From Pseudoclavibacter terrae (GTDB lineage Bacteria > Actinomycetota > Actinomycetes > Actinomycetales > Microbacteriaceae): a DNA stretch of 64,000 nt. The notes beneath the pieces are model-generated. The model worked only from the letters and a program-made list of their open reading frames with translations. It was not told where the DNA came from and did no database searches. The stretch is from positions 726,647-790,646 of the forward strand of contig NZ_WBJX01000001.1 in NCBI RefSeq assembly GCF_008831075.1, read 5' to 3'. Below are positions 43,464 to 52,070 of this stretch, one piece after another (position 1 is the first letter of the stretch; every line of letters begins with the position of its first letter). The position numbers were made by a program, and so were the translations under genes.

Positions 43464-44501
43464 ATGAACTCGTACCTGCTCCATGCCGACGCCGATGCGT
43501 TCTTCGCTTCGGTCGCCCTGCGGGATCGGCCAGAGCTCGCGGCCAAGCCCGTCGCCGCAGTGGCGCACCTCTTCATCGCGAGCGCCAACTACCCGGCCCG
43601 CGAGTACGGCATCCACGCGGGCATGCTCGTGACCGAAGCTCGAGAGCTGTGCCCGCGCATCCTCCTCGTCGAGTCCTACCGGCAGGAGGTCGAGGCGGTG
43701 GGGGATGCGCTCTTCGCCCTCTTCGACTCGGTCGCCAAAGGCATCGAGCCCGGCTCCATCGAGGAGGCGTTCCTCGATGTCGGAGCGACGATGCCAGAGG
43801 CAGCGCTCGAGGTGGCGCACGAGCTGCGACGGCGTGCCGCCACCGAGCTGCGCATCCCGGTCAGCGTCGGCATCGGCCGCACGAAGCTGATGGCGAAGCT
43901 CGCGTCACGCAACGCGAAGCCCGACGGGGTGCACGTCATCGACCCGGTGCGCGAACTCGAGCTGCGCACGGAGCTGCCCATCGGCGACGTCTGGGGCATC
44001 GGATCCCGCACCGAGGCGAGGCTCATCAAGCTGGGCGTCGCGCGCATCGGCGACGTCGACGTCATCCCGCGCGACGAGCTGCTCCGCGTGTGCGGCACGG
44101 CCATGGCGAGACGGCTGTGGCGCATCCGCGCCGGCACGGACGAGGCCATGATCTCGCCCATCAGGCACCGAACGACGCTCACCTCCGAGTCGTCGACGTC
44201 CGGGTACGCCCGCGCGGATCGCACGCCCGTCGAGGTCGTCGAGGGCTGCGTCGAACGCGTCTGCCACCGCGCCACCCGCGCCGGCCTCAGCGCGACCGGC
44301 ATCAAGCTGGAGCTGCGCCCGACCGGTCTCGGCCCCATTCGTGAGAAGTATCAGGGCATCGACTCCAGCGCTTCGTTCGACGTGTGGATGCCCGTGGCCG
44401 AGCGGCTGCTCGTCGCCTCGAAGGCGACCGAGATCGAGTCGGCCAGCGTGACCCTCACGGGCCTCCTGCCCGTCGAACTGGTGCAGCCGACGCTCTTCTG
44501 A
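43464..44501 (+). CDS. dinB: Y-family DNA polymerase (DinB/Pol IV-like)
   Basis: 345 residues. Translesion polymerase: palm start LLHADADAFFASV with Asp9, fingers IASANYPAREYGI, second catalytic site GSIEEAFLDV (98-107), thumb helix-hairpin-helix DVWGIGSRTEARLIKLGV and little finger after about 235. The usual second-site pair Asp-Glu reads Glu100-Glu101 here, so activity may be altered. The last residues QPTLF form a typical beta-clamp-binding motif. ATG 43464 begins the conserved palm. A near-consensus LexA box just upstream suggests SOS induction. Unrelated to the operons on either side. Confidence 0.87.
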   Translation: MNSYLLHADADAFFASVALRDRPELAAKPVAAVAHLFIASANYPAREYGIHAGMLVTEARELCPRILLVESYRQEVEAVGDALFALFDSVAKGIEPGSIEEAFLDVGATMPEAALEVAHELRRRAATELRIPVSVGIGRTKLMAKLASRNAKPDGVHVIDPVRELELRTELPIGDVWGIGSRTEARLIKLGVARIGDVDVIPRDELLRVCGTAMARRLWRIRAGTDEAMISPIRHRTTLTSESSTSGYARADRTPVEVVEGCVERVCHRATRAGLSATGIKLELRPTGLGPIREKYQGIDSSASFDVWMPVAERLLVASKATEIESASVTLTGLLPVELVQPTLF

Positions 44502-44593
44502 GGCCTCCGCGCGGTTTCGTCCGCCCGCCACCCTGCCTCTACGCTGAACTGCAGATCGCGGGATGCGCGAGCGGACGAGACGAGGAGCCCACG

Positions 44594-45790
44594 ATGAGCA
44601 GCACCGTCGAGCCGCGCGAGGGCATCCTGCGCCCCGTCTCTGCCGGCGTCGTGTCGGCGCTCGTCGCGTTCACGAGCTCGTTCATCGTCGTGCTGACCGG
44701 CCTGACCGCCGTCGGCGCCAGCGCAGACCAGGCGTCGAGCGGGCTCCTCGCGGTGAGCGTCACCATGGGCCTCGGCTGCATCCTCCTCGCGACCTGGACC
44801 CGCCAGCCCATCACGGTCGCCTGGTCCACGCCGGGAGCGGCGCTGCTCGCGGCGACGGGCACGCTCGAGGGCGGGTGGCCCGTCGCCGTCGGCGCGTTCC
44901 TCGTCACGGGCATCCTCATCATCGTCACGGGCCTCATCCCGCAGCTCGGCGCCGTGGTGGCGCGGATCCCCGTCTCCGTCGCCCAGGCCATGCTCGCGGG
45001 GGTGCTGTTCCAGCTCTGCCTCGGCCCGATCACCGGCATGGCCGAGAACCCGCTCGCCGTGGCGCCGGTCGTCGTCGCCTGGCTGCTCGCGCTGCGCTTC
45101 CTGCCGCGCTGGGCCGCGCCCATCGCGTTCCTCGTCGCCGCGATCGTCATCGGCGTGCACATCGTTGCCTCCGGGGCGACGATCGACGCTGCCGACCTGG
45201 CGCCGCGCATCCAGTTCACGGCACCAGAGCTCTCCGTCACCGGGATGATCGGCATCGCGCTGCCCCTGTACCTCGTGACGATGGCGTCCCAGAACGTGCC
45301 GGGCGTCGCCGTCATGAAGGGCCTCGGCTACGAGGTCCCCTGGCGTCGCTCACTCCTCGTGACGGGCATCGGCACCGTCGCTGGAGCCCCGGCAGGAGGG
45401 CACGCCATCAATCTCGCCGCCATCAGCGCCGCCCTCGCGGCCGGCCCGGAGGCCGGGGAGGACCGTTCGCGCCGGTGGATCGCCAGCGTCACCAACGGGG
45501 TCGTCGTCATAGTCCTCGGCGTCGCGTCCGCTGCGTTCGGCGCGCTGGTGCTCCTCGCCCCGGCCGGTGTCATCGCCGCCGTCGCCGGACTCGCGCTGAT
45601 CGGCACGCTCGCCTCCTCGCTCAAGGCCGCCCTCGCCGAGACCGGGGAACTCGTGCCGGCCGTCGTCGCGTTCGCGACCGCCGCGTCCGGCATCGCCATC
45701 GGGGGTATCAGCGCGGCCTTCTGGGCGCTGGTCGCCGGCCTCGTCGTGCGCTTCGTCGTGCGCCCGCGTCGTGCGCCCGCCCAGAGCTGA
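44594..45790 (+). CDS. BenE-family benzoate/aromatic acid transporter
   Basis: 398 residues, 11-12 predicted membrane helices. BenE marks: AFTSSFIVVLTGLTAVGAS, TRQPITVAWSTPGAALLA (about 75-92) and the central LVTMASQNVPGVAVMK. The family exchanges benzoate with protons; chromosomal members may move other organic acids. ATG 44594 follows GAGGAG. It stands alone, with no benzoate-degrading genes in the window, so the substrate is open. A -10-like TACGCT about 50 bp upstream may be its promoter. Converges on the GlsB-like gene with a 72-bp gap lacking a strong hairpin. Confidence 0.87.
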   Translation: MSSTVEPREGILRPVSAGVVSALVAFTSSFIVVLTGLTAVGASADQASSGLLAVSVTMGLGCILLATWTRQPITVAWSTPGAALLAATGTLEGGWPVAVGAFLVTGILIIVTGLIPQLGAVVARIPVSVAQAMLAGVLFQLCLGPITGMAENPLAVAPVVVAWLLALRFLPRWAAPIAFLVAAIVIGVHIVASGATIDAADLAPRIQFTAPELSVTGMIGIALPLYLVTMASQNVPGVAVMKGLGYEVPWRRSLLVTGIGTVAGAPAGGHAINLAAISAALAAGPEAGEDRSRRWIASVTNGVVVIVLGVASAAFGALVLLAPAGVIAAVAGLALIGTLASSLKAALAETGELVPAVVAFATAASGIAIGGISAAFWALVAGLVVRFVVRPRRAPAQS

Positions 45791-45862
45791 GTTGGGGTCG
45801 CCACGACCGTGGAATGACGACCAGAAGTCCGCCGCTGACTGGTGCCGACCGGGGCGAAGTGC

Positions 45863-46135
45863 TCAGTCGTTGCGCGGCGCGGTGAGCCTCACGACCACGA
45901 GGAAGACGGCGAGCGCGGCGACCGCACCCACGATCGCGGAGGTCCAGTTCGGCAGGGAGAAGGGGTCGCTCGTGCTGCTCCAGAAGAGCACGCTGCCGAG
46001 CCAGCCGCCGAAGAGCGCACCCAGCGCGCCGACGAAGAGCGGCGCAATCCAGTCGTCCCGACGGCGAGTCGGGAGGAAGCGCTTCGCGACCACCCCCGCG
46101 AGTAGGCCGATGGCGAGAAAGGCGAAGTAGCTCAC
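45863..46135 (-). CDS. GlsB/YeaQ/YmgE-family small membrane protein
   Basis: 90 residues, three membrane helices. The start YFAFLAIGLLAGVVAKRFLP and GALGALFGGWLGSVLF are typical of this stress-associated (transglycosylase-associated) family, whose biochemical role is not settled. GTG 46135 overlaps the stop of the CDF transporter gene (GTGA), making this the last gene of a long leftward polycistron. Confidence 0.78.
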   Translation of the reverse strand: MSYFAFLAIGLLAGVVAKRFLPTRRRDDWIAPLFVGALGALFGGWLGSVLFWSSTSDPFSLPNWTSAIVGAVAALAVFLVVVRLTAPRND

Positions 46136-47115
46136 GCGTGCTCCTGAGGTTCTTGGGACGATTCGATGGGCTTCAGCTCCCGGTACGCGAACGGCGGGAG
46201 CTCTGCGACCGGAACGAGGACGACATCCCGCAGCTTCCAGTCGAGCCCACGACAATCCTCCGTGAGGCGCTGCAGTTCCGCCAACTCGAGTGCAACGCCG
46301 TCGCGCGGCACGATGAACACCTCCGCCTGCAGCTCATGCCCCTGGTCGCGCACCCGGCACCCGACATCCGCCACCCAGTCGCGCGCCTCCACGAACGTGT
46401 TGAGCTGCCCCGCCAGCGGGTGCGGGCGCTCCCCGTCGTAGGTGCGCGCCTGCTCATCCATGAGGTCGAGCACCGCGATGCGGAGGTTGCGAACCCCGTC
46501 ATAGAGGATGCTCGCCGAGATGAAGAGCGCCGCGACGGAGTCGAGCCACCAGATGCCGATGCCGATCCCCGCGACCCCGACGGCCGATCCGACCGCTGTC
46601 TGCCAGTCGGCCTTGTTCATGTCGGCGTCGGCGTACAGCACCTTGTCGTGCAGCTTCGCGGCGAGCTTCATCTTGTGGTGCCCGATGATGACCGGTGGCC
46701 ACGCGATGAAGAGCATGACGCCGATCATCAGCCAGCCGAGCCAGATCTGCTGCCCGAACAGCTCGACTGAGCCGATCGTGGGGTGCTCCTGTGCGAGCAG
46801 CCCGGAGCTCGAGTCGACGATCAGGAACACGGCCATCGAGGTCAGTGCGATGCCGGACACGAGGTGCCCGATGCCCACGGCCCGGTGGTAGCCGTACGGA
46901 TGCTCGACCGTCGCGGCCCTTCGGCTGATGCGAGCGGCGAGGAGGAACGCGAACGGCGGGATGAACGACAGCATGTCCTCGAGCCAGGCGGCTTTCATGG
47001 CCTGTGAGTTGCCGAGCACCAGGTAGACGAGTGTGACGGTGACGGCCAGGAAGCCGATCGTGATCCACTCGAGCCGGATCGCCTTCCTGCGGACCTCGTC
47101 GTGGGCGTCGCTCAT
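46132..47115 (-). CDS. Cation diffusion facilitator (CDF) family transporter
   Basis: 327 residues, six predicted membrane helices followed by a cytoplasmic domain of about 110 residues. Family marks: LEDMLSFIPPFAFLLAAR, HPYGYHRAVGIGHLVSG (about 72-88) and DADMNKADWQTAVGSAVGV in helix 5, with the Asp residues expected at the metal site. CDF proteins export Zn2+, Mn2+, Fe2+ or Co2+ by proton exchange. ATG 47115 overlaps the stop of the upstream lipoprotein gene by 4 bases. A longer frame upstream is on the same strand but runs into that gene and is not used. Confidence 0.87.
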   Translation of the reverse strand: MSDAHDEVRRKAIRLEWITIGFLAVTVTLVYLVLGNSQAMKAAWLEDMLSFIPPFAFLLAARISRRAATVEHPYGYHRAVGIGHLVSGIALTSMAVFLIVDSSSGLLAQEHPTIGSVELFGQQIWLGWLMIGVMLFIAWPPVIIGHHKMKLAAKLHDKVLYADADMNKADWQTAVGSAVGVAGIGIGIWWLDSVAALFISASILYDGVRNLRIAVLDLMDEQARTYDGERPHPLAGQLNTFVEARDWVADVGCRVRDQGHELQAEVFIVPRDGVALELAELQRLTEDCRGLDWKLRDVVLVPVAELPPFAYRELKPIESSQEPQEHA

Positions 47116-47618
47116 GAGGTCGCCTCGGCGAGGTACGTCTCGAGTTCGACGAGGAAGGCGTTCTCGCCCATGGGGGTGAGCATCACGTGGGAGACCTTGC
47201 CGCCCGCGGCGTCCTCGGTCTCCAGGAACGGCTGCGTCGAACCGGCCTTGTCGACGTAGAGGGAGTCGTCGCGGAAGCCGGCGATTGCGAGGTCGAGCGT
47301 GCCGTCCTCGAGCCCCTGGACAAGCGCGGCCTCGGAGCCGTCGACCCACGTGATCGAGGCGCCGAGCTCGTCGGCGAACCCGTCCACGAGCTCGACTTCA
47401 ACGCCGGTCGGGTCCGCCCCCTCGGCGATCCCAGTGAACGGAGGGTTATGGGAGATGCCGACGCGGAGCTCACCGCCACGAACCCGGTCGAGGGTCCCGT
47501 CCGGGTCGGTCGGGACGCTCATCCCGCACCCGCACAGCATCAGCACGGCGGTCGCGACCGCCACCACCGCGGCGATCGCCCGCCGCACTCTCGTCAACTC
47601 CCAGAAGCGCAGAGCCAT
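47112..47618 (-). CDS. Short solute-binding-domain lipoprotein
   Basis: 168 residues. Signal with lipobox-like LMLCGC near 27-32; then GELRVGISHNPPFTGIAEG and VEVELVDGFADELGASITWV, the opening of an amino-acid-type (SBP_bac_3) binding domain, followed by ALVQGLEDGTLDLAIAGF. Normal members are about 250 residues; here the second half of the fold is largely missing and the chain ends soon after VSHVMLTPMGENAFLV. It may be a specialised one-lobe sensor rather than a transporter part. No ABC genes are adjacent; instead it is translationally coupled to the CDF transporter, so a role in sensing or delivering the metal or its ligand is possible but speculative. Confidence 0.7.
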   Translation of the reverse strand: MALRFWELTRVRRAIAAVVAVATAVLMLCGCGMSVPTDPDGTLDRVRGGELRVGISHNPPFTGIAEGADPTGVEVELVDGFADELGASITWVDGSEAALVQGLEDGTLDLAIAGFRDDSLYVDKAGSTQPFLETEDAAGGKVSHVMLTPMGENAFLVELETYLAEATS

Positions 47619-47627
47619 GTCATCAGG

Positions 47628-48506
47628 TTAGGAGTTGTCGCTGTGCTCGAGCTCAGCACTCCGCGGCTGGCCGGGTTCCTGGACGACGACGCATGGCTCG
47701 TCGCCGAGACCGCCCTCGAGGAGGCCGAGCTCGCGAAACGCCCGCAGCCAGCCGACCATCGGCCACACCCGCCAGCGCTCGCGGAACAGGTTCGCGTTTC
47801 GTGCGATGTCGTGAAGGTGCTGAACCGGCGGATTCGAGGTGGGGTGCCACTGGTGGTAGGCGCGCGCACCGCCGACCCAGGCGAGCCCCACGCCCAGGTT
47901 CCCCGCGACTCGCGCGAAGTCGGTGTCCTCGGCGCCGTACCCGCGGTAGCCCTCGTGGAAGCCGCCGATGCGACGCCAGTTGTCGGCGGTCACGGCGAAG
48001 GAGAGCGACCAGAAGAGGTTGCGGTCCTCACCGAGCTGCACCTCGCCAGCCGCCGGGGCGGGGCGAGCGGGATGCGGGGCGTCCTTCAGCTCCACGCGTT
48101 CCGCGTCGTAGCCGTTCGGCCCAGGGGGCTCGAGGTAGGTGACCGGGCCGCTGAGCAGGCTCGACGCCCAGCGCGGATCCTGCGCCGCGTCCTGGTAGGC
48201 CTCGACGAGCCCACGGCCGGGGATGCAGTCCACGTCGAGGAACACGAGCAGCTCGGCTCCCCGCTCCAGTGCGACCCGCGCGCCTTCGTTGCGCGCGGCG
48301 GCGAGGGGGAGCACGCTCGCATCTGCGGGCATCTCGACGGTCGTTCCGGGCAGCAGGCCGTCGGAGATGAGCTCAGCGATCTGCGGATCGCCCATCGCGA
48401 TGACGATGGCATCGTCCGCGGGCACCGACTGCCTGAGGAGCCCCCGTCGCTGCTCCAGCAGATGACGATGGCGCCCGTGCGCCAGCGTGATGGTGGCGGT
48501 CTTCAT
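47628..48506 (-). CDS. Glycosyltransferase family 2
   Basis: 292 residues, cytoplasmic. GT-A fold marks: ATITLAHGRHRHLLEQ start, AAARNEGARVALERG, the metal-binding DxD in VFLDVDCIPG (about 88), and the galactosyltransferase-type C-terminal block FHEGYRGYGAEDTDFARVA that carries the likely catalytic Glu-Asp. Inverting transfer from a nucleotide sugar is expected. ATG 48506 overlaps the upstream glycosyltransferase stop; the lipoprotein gene begins 9 bases after its own stop. Acceptor unknown. Confidence 0.85.
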   Translation of the reverse strand: MKTATITLAHGRHRHLLEQRRGLLRQSVPADDAIVIAMGDPQIAELISDGLLPGTTVEMPADASVLPLAAARNEGARVALERGAELLVFLDVDCIPGRGLVEAYQDAAQDPRWASSLLSGPVTYLEPPGPNGYDAERVELKDAPHPARPAPAAGEVQLGEDRNLFWSLSFAVTADNWRRIGGFHEGYRGYGAEDTDFARVAGNLGVGLAWVGGARAYHQWHPTSNPPVQHLHDIARNANLFRERWRVWPMVGWLRAFRELGLLEGGLGDEPCVVVQEPGQPRSAELEHSDNS

Positions 48507-49546
48507 CGGCTCGCCATCCGATCGAGCAGCGCGGCCGCTCGCAGCGCGCCGCCCCCGTCGTTCCACGTCGCCCACTGTCTGCCGTCGAGCTCGGACGCGG
48601 CGTCGAGGAGCCCCGCCCAGTCGTCGCGGTCGAACGTCTCGGCCACGATGACCGGAAGGTTCGGCGTCGCCGCGAGCACGCGCGCCGACGTGATCTGCTC
48701 GTCGTGGGGTCGGGGCTGCGGCACGACGATCGCGGGGACCTGCGCCGCGGCGACATCCGCGATCGCACCCTGGCCCGCGTGCGTGATGACCAGCGACGCC
48801 TCGCGGATGCGTGGGCCCGGGTCGGCGACGCGGTTGCCCGGCGTCGTCCCGATCTCGTCCCACTCGACCCCCGGCGTCTGTCGTTTCGCTTCGCGGATCT
48901 GCGCCGACGTCATTCCGCCGCCGCCGGAACCGGCGAGCACGAGCACGCGCCTGATGGGGCTGGGACCGGCGCCGTGGCCTCGCTCAGCGGCCGAGATCGC
49001 GCCGACCTGGTGGATGCGCGCTTCGATGTGGGAGGGAACGCCTGGCAGCATTCCGGTGATGCCGACGGGCCAGGCCGCGAGGATCGCATCGGACAGGCCG
49101 AAGCCCAGCGTGTGCGGCGCGTCGGTGCGCACCCCGGGGAGCGCCACCGAGACGACGGGAACCCCGTGGAGCCTCGCCAGCGCGGCCACCTCGACGGAGA
49201 CGTCGGAGACGAAGACGGTGGGGGCGGTCTCTGCGATCCAGGCGGAGATGCGGGCCATGCGACGCCGCATGCCCTCGTCGTCGACGGGTGCCCAGTGCAG
49301 CGCGCCGTTCGCGGTCGGCTCGAGGGGCGAGAGCGCCATGTCGTCGCGCTCGAGCCGAACCCAGGGGCCGAGCCACGCGTCGGGCTTCGCGAGCGTCGAG
49401 AGCCCGGTGACCGGGAGCGAGCACTCACGGGCGATGGCGAGCGCACGGCGCGCGTGTCCGCCGCCCTGATGGTGGACGTAGTAGCCGATGGTGCCCGTGG
49501 CCGCCGAGTCGCCGGTGTTCGCGCCGTTTGCGCCCGAGATGGTCAT
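48503..49546 (-). CDS. Glycosyltransferase, MurG/UGT-like GT-B fold
   Basis: 347 residues. The N-terminal motif YYVHHQGGGHARRALAIA resembles the Gly-rich acceptor loop of MurG/GT28 enzymes; the C-terminal half has LVITHAGQGAIADVAAAQ (about 275-292) and VPAIVVPQPRPHDEQ, the nucleotide-sugar site of UGT-like enzymes. Lacks membrane helices. The second of four adjacent glycosyltransferases, overlapping both neighbours by 4 bases. Product unknown; housekeeping MurG is unlikely, as no cell-division genes are near. Confidence 0.82.
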   Translation of the reverse strand: MTISGANGANTGDSAATGTIGYYVHHQGGGHARRALAIARECSLPVTGLSTLAKPDAWLGPWVRLERDDMALSPLEPTANGALHWAPVDDEGMRRRMARISAWIAETAPTVFVSDVSVEVAALARLHGVPVVSVALPGVRTDAPHTLGFGLSDAILAAWPVGITGMLPGVPSHIEARIHQVGAISAAERGHGAGPSPIRRVLVLAGSGGGGMTSAQIREAKRQTPGVEWDEIGTTPGNRVADPGPRIREASLVITHAGQGAIADVAAAQVPAIVVPQPRPHDEQITSARVLAATPNLPVIVAETFDRDDWAGLLDAASELDGRQWATWNDGGGALRAAALLDRMASR

Positions 49547-50610
49547 GCGGCTACCCGCCCTTCTGTCACCGAGCGCAGCAGCGCTTCGTACTCGTCGACC
49601 ATCCGCTCGAGCGAGCAGAAGGTCACCGCGCGTTCCCGCGCGCCTGCTCGGGGCAGGTCCGCCGCCTGCAGCAGGGCGGCTGCGAGTGCGTGGATGCTGT
49701 CAGCGGCGGCGAGGCGTCCGCTGCGGTCGTCGAGGATCTCGCGCAGCGCACCGCGGTCGAACGCGGCCACGGGGGTGCCCGCGGCGAGCGACTCAGCGGC
49801 CACGAGCCCGTACGGTTCGTCCCAGCGCGGGGTCACGAGCGTGACGCTCGCCCGACGGAGATGCTCGAAGAGAACATCATGGTCGAGGTGCCCGAGGTAG
49901 CGGACGCTCCCGCTGAGTCGCGGGCGGATCGCGGACTCGAAGTAGCCGCTGTCGTAGGCGGGACCCGCGATGTCCAGTGGGACGCCGGCGAGGTTGGCGG
50001 CGTCGATCGCGAACTCGAGTCCCTTCTCCGGCACGATGCGCCCCGACCAGAACGCTGGCCCGCCTCCGTCGCCTGGACGAAGGCGCTCGGTGTCCACGCC
50101 ATTGAGGATCACCGAGCAGTCGATGCTGTCCGACCACGCCTCCCGCATGTGGGAGCTGACCGCGACGAACGTGCTGGCGGACCCGTCGACCCGCACCGCC
50201 GACTCGATCCAGCCGACGGGAGGAGTGTGCAGCGTGGTGACGACGGGAACATCGAGCAGTCCCGACATGGCCACGGGGAGGTGGTGGATGCTCACGTTGA
50301 GGACCGCGTCGAACCGGTCGCGCGAGTTCCGGGCGAGATCCACCATGAGCGAGAGGTATGCGTGATGCTCGCTCATCCACTCGGCCGGCATGGCTCCGAC
50401 GTCGCGCCGTGCGGTGTCGCTCATCGAGAAGTCCGCGACGTCGAGGAACTCCACGCCGAGACTGGGGTCGGAGCCGGGGGCCGCGAACAGCGTGACCTGG
50501 TGACCGCGGCGCTTGAGCGCCGTGATCAACGCGTGCGTGTGCGCCTCGAGACCACCGGCGAATGGCTCTCTGATGGGGAAGCGCGAGGGGCCGATGACGC
50601 AGATCCTCAT
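49543..50610 (-). CDS. Glycosyltransferase family 4
   Basis: 355 residues. Retaining GT-B enzyme: N-terminal acceptor domain with FPIREPFAGGLEAHTHALIT, C-terminal donor domain with FWSGRIVPEKGLEFAIDAA (about 195-213) and the EX7E motif in EPYGLVAAESLAAGTPVAAF. ATG 50610 lies in a 4-base overlap with the upstream gene. A longer frame reaching 50934 overlaps that gene and is not used. Confidence 0.87.
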   Translation of the reverse strand: MRICVIGPSRFPIREPFAGGLEAHTHALITALKRRGHQVTLFAAPGSDPSLGVEFLDVADFSMSDTARRDVGAMPAEWMSEHHAYLSLMVDLARNSRDRFDAVLNVSIHHLPVAMSGLLDVPVVTTLHTPPVGWIESAVRVDGSASTFVAVSSHMREAWSDSIDCSVILNGVDTERLRPGDGGGPAFWSGRIVPEKGLEFAIDAANLAGVPLDIAGPAYDSGYFESAIRPRLSGSVRYLGHLDHDVLFEHLRRASVTLVTPRWDEPYGLVAAESLAAGTPVAAFDRGALREILDDRSGRLAAADSIHALAAALLQAADLPRAGARERAVTFCSLERMVDEYEALLRSVTEGRVAA

Positions 50611-51746
50611 TGGGCCACCCGCACTCGAGTCAGCACTGCCTCGTAGATGTCGGCATGTGCGGCCGCGATCTCGTCTCGCTGCGACGCCCGGAACTCGGGT
50701 GCGTGGCGAGGTGTGACGGCTCGGGACGCGGCGAGCACCGCGTCCCGCAGCGAATCGGCGTCGAGTGCGTCGGACGCGCGCCGGTACGTGAAGACCGGCC
50801 CCTGATCCTCGTAGAAGCCCACGTCGGGGGCGATGACGGCCGTGCCGAGGTCGAGGCACGCCTCCAACCACCCCGAGTGCGTCCCGAAGCGGTAGGGGAG
50901 CACCGACGCGTCGAGCGAAGCCAGGTAGCGCCACAGCTCGGCGTCGCTCAGATAGTCGTGGATGCGCAGCCTGATGCTGCCCGAGTCCGCGAGCTCCCGC
51001 AGGCGCGAGGCGAGCGTCTCTTCGTACTTGACCCCATCCGGATCGAGGATCTCACGGTGCCCGTTGACGTGGACGACGATCGACGGCTCGACACGCGCCA
51101 GCTCGGCGAGCGCCTCGATGACGGGCAGCGGCTCCATGCTCGCCCGCAGGCTCTTCGCGTGCACGCCCACGTGGAACTCGCCGCTCGTGTCCGCCCGCTC
51201 CGCACGAACGGTCTCGACTTCAGCAGGTTCGACGATGTGCGGGTGAGGGATCACGACCGGTCGTCTGCCCCACCGTCGTTCGACCTCGTCCGCAGCCCCT
51301 TCCGTGAGGGTGATGAGCTCATCCGCCGCGGGGATCAGGATGTCGAGGTGCGCGATGTGGGCCTCGGGCGTCGCGTGGTGCGGGTTCGTGAGGTCGTGCA
51401 CGGTGTACACGAGCGGCTTGCCTTCGCGGCGGAGTGCATCCACGATCTCGGCGAGCACGTCCGGCGAGAGCGCGTCGAATCCGAAGTGCACGTGGAAGAC
51501 GTCGAACTCGTCGGCGTGGTCTGTGATCCACTCCGGCTCCAGCATGCGCGGTGGCCACCAGCGCTCGGCTGCGATCCGAGCGGAGCCATCGGGGTGGGGG
51601 TCCGGGAGTCGGACGACGGTGGCGCGTGATGGATCGGGTGTGACGGTCGAGAGGTGCCTGACGTAGACGTGTCCTGCGGGGACGCTCGCAATCCGGATGG
51701 TTCGACGGAGGTCGTCGTCGACGTCTGAGCTTCTGGGGGATGGCAC
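50607..51746 (-). CDS. Glycosyltransferase, GT1/GT4-like
   Basis: 379 residues. GT-B type: DVFHVHFGFDALSPDVL (about 82-98), TVHDLTNPHHATPEAHI, RRPVVIPHPHIVE and a C-terminal donor site around SVLPYRFGTHSGWLEACLD and TAVIAPDVGFYEDQG. The usual GT4 Glu pair is not clear, so the class is uncertain. GTG 51746 follows GGAGG. First gene of the leftward polycistron that continues through three more glycosyltransferases to the lipoprotein, CDF and GlsB genes. Confidence 0.8.
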   Translation of the reverse strand: MPSPRSSDVDDDLRRTIRIASVPAGHVYVRHLSTVTPDPSRATVVRLPDPHPDGSARIAAERWWPPRMLEPEWITDHADEFDVFHVHFGFDALSPDVLAEIVDALRREGKPLVYTVHDLTNPHHATPEAHIAHLDILIPAADELITLTEGAADEVERRWGRRPVVIPHPHIVEPAEVETVRAERADTSGEFHVGVHAKSLRASMEPLPVIEALAELARVEPSIVVHVNGHREILDPDGVKYEETLASRLRELADSGSIRLRIHDYLSDAELWRYLASLDASVLPYRFGTHSGWLEACLDLGTAVIAPDVGFYEDQGPVFTYRRASDALDADSLRDAVLAASRAVTPRHAPEFRASQRDEIAAAHADIYEAVLTRVRVAQ

Positions 51747-51772
51747 CCCTCCACCTAATCAGCTCGAAGAGG

Positions 51773-51796
51773 GGACTGTCGCGCTCTTGACAGTCC
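51773..51796. terminator. Hairpin between the small-protein pair and the glycosyltransferase operon
   Basis: GGACTGTC (51773-51780) pairs with GACAGTCC (51789-51796) around an 8-base loop. It lies after the stop of the leftward gene at 51849 and before the glycosyltransferase start, so it probably separates the two transcripts or forms a leader hairpin. Confidence 0.45.
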
Positions 51797-51848
51797 TTGA
51801 CCATCGTGCATGCGTCCGCCCGGTCCTGTGGGCCGGCCCGGATTCGGG

Positions 51849-52070
51849 TCAGTCGCCCGGGTTCGGCTCCACGATGACAAGACCGACGCCGGGGCCGACG
51901 AGCAGATTCGCTGGCTCGAGGCGTCCTTCACCGCGGTCACCGCGCACCCAGAACCACTCTCCGCTCGCGACGCGAGCAAGGATCTCGGCCCGGAACGTCT
52001 CGATGTCGTCGATGAGCTTCGAGAACGTCTCGCCCTGGTAGAGGAGCTCGATCCTGGTCTGTCCGTTCAT
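51849..52070 (-). CDS. Small hypothetical protein paired with the DUF7882 protein
   Basis: 73 residues, soluble, acidic. It begins MNGQTRIELLYQGETFSKLI and contains LARVASGEWFWVRGDRGEG. I recognise no function. It overlaps the stop of the DUF7882-type gene by 4 bases, so the two are co-translated and their products may act together. Confidence 0.6.
   Translation of the reverse strand: MNGQTRIELLYQGETFSKLIDDIETFRAEILARVASGEWFWVRGDRGEGRLEPANLLVGPGVGLVIVEPNPGD

Noticed and set aside
45791-45862. Terminator between the BenE-type gene and the GlsB-like gene
   Set aside because: Only a 5-bp CCACG/CGTGG match with no stable stem; not enough to call.
47187-49469. A 760-codon rightward frame opposite the glycosyltransferases
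   Set aside because: Antisense to four coupled genes with clear motifs; composition typical of a GC-skew shadow.
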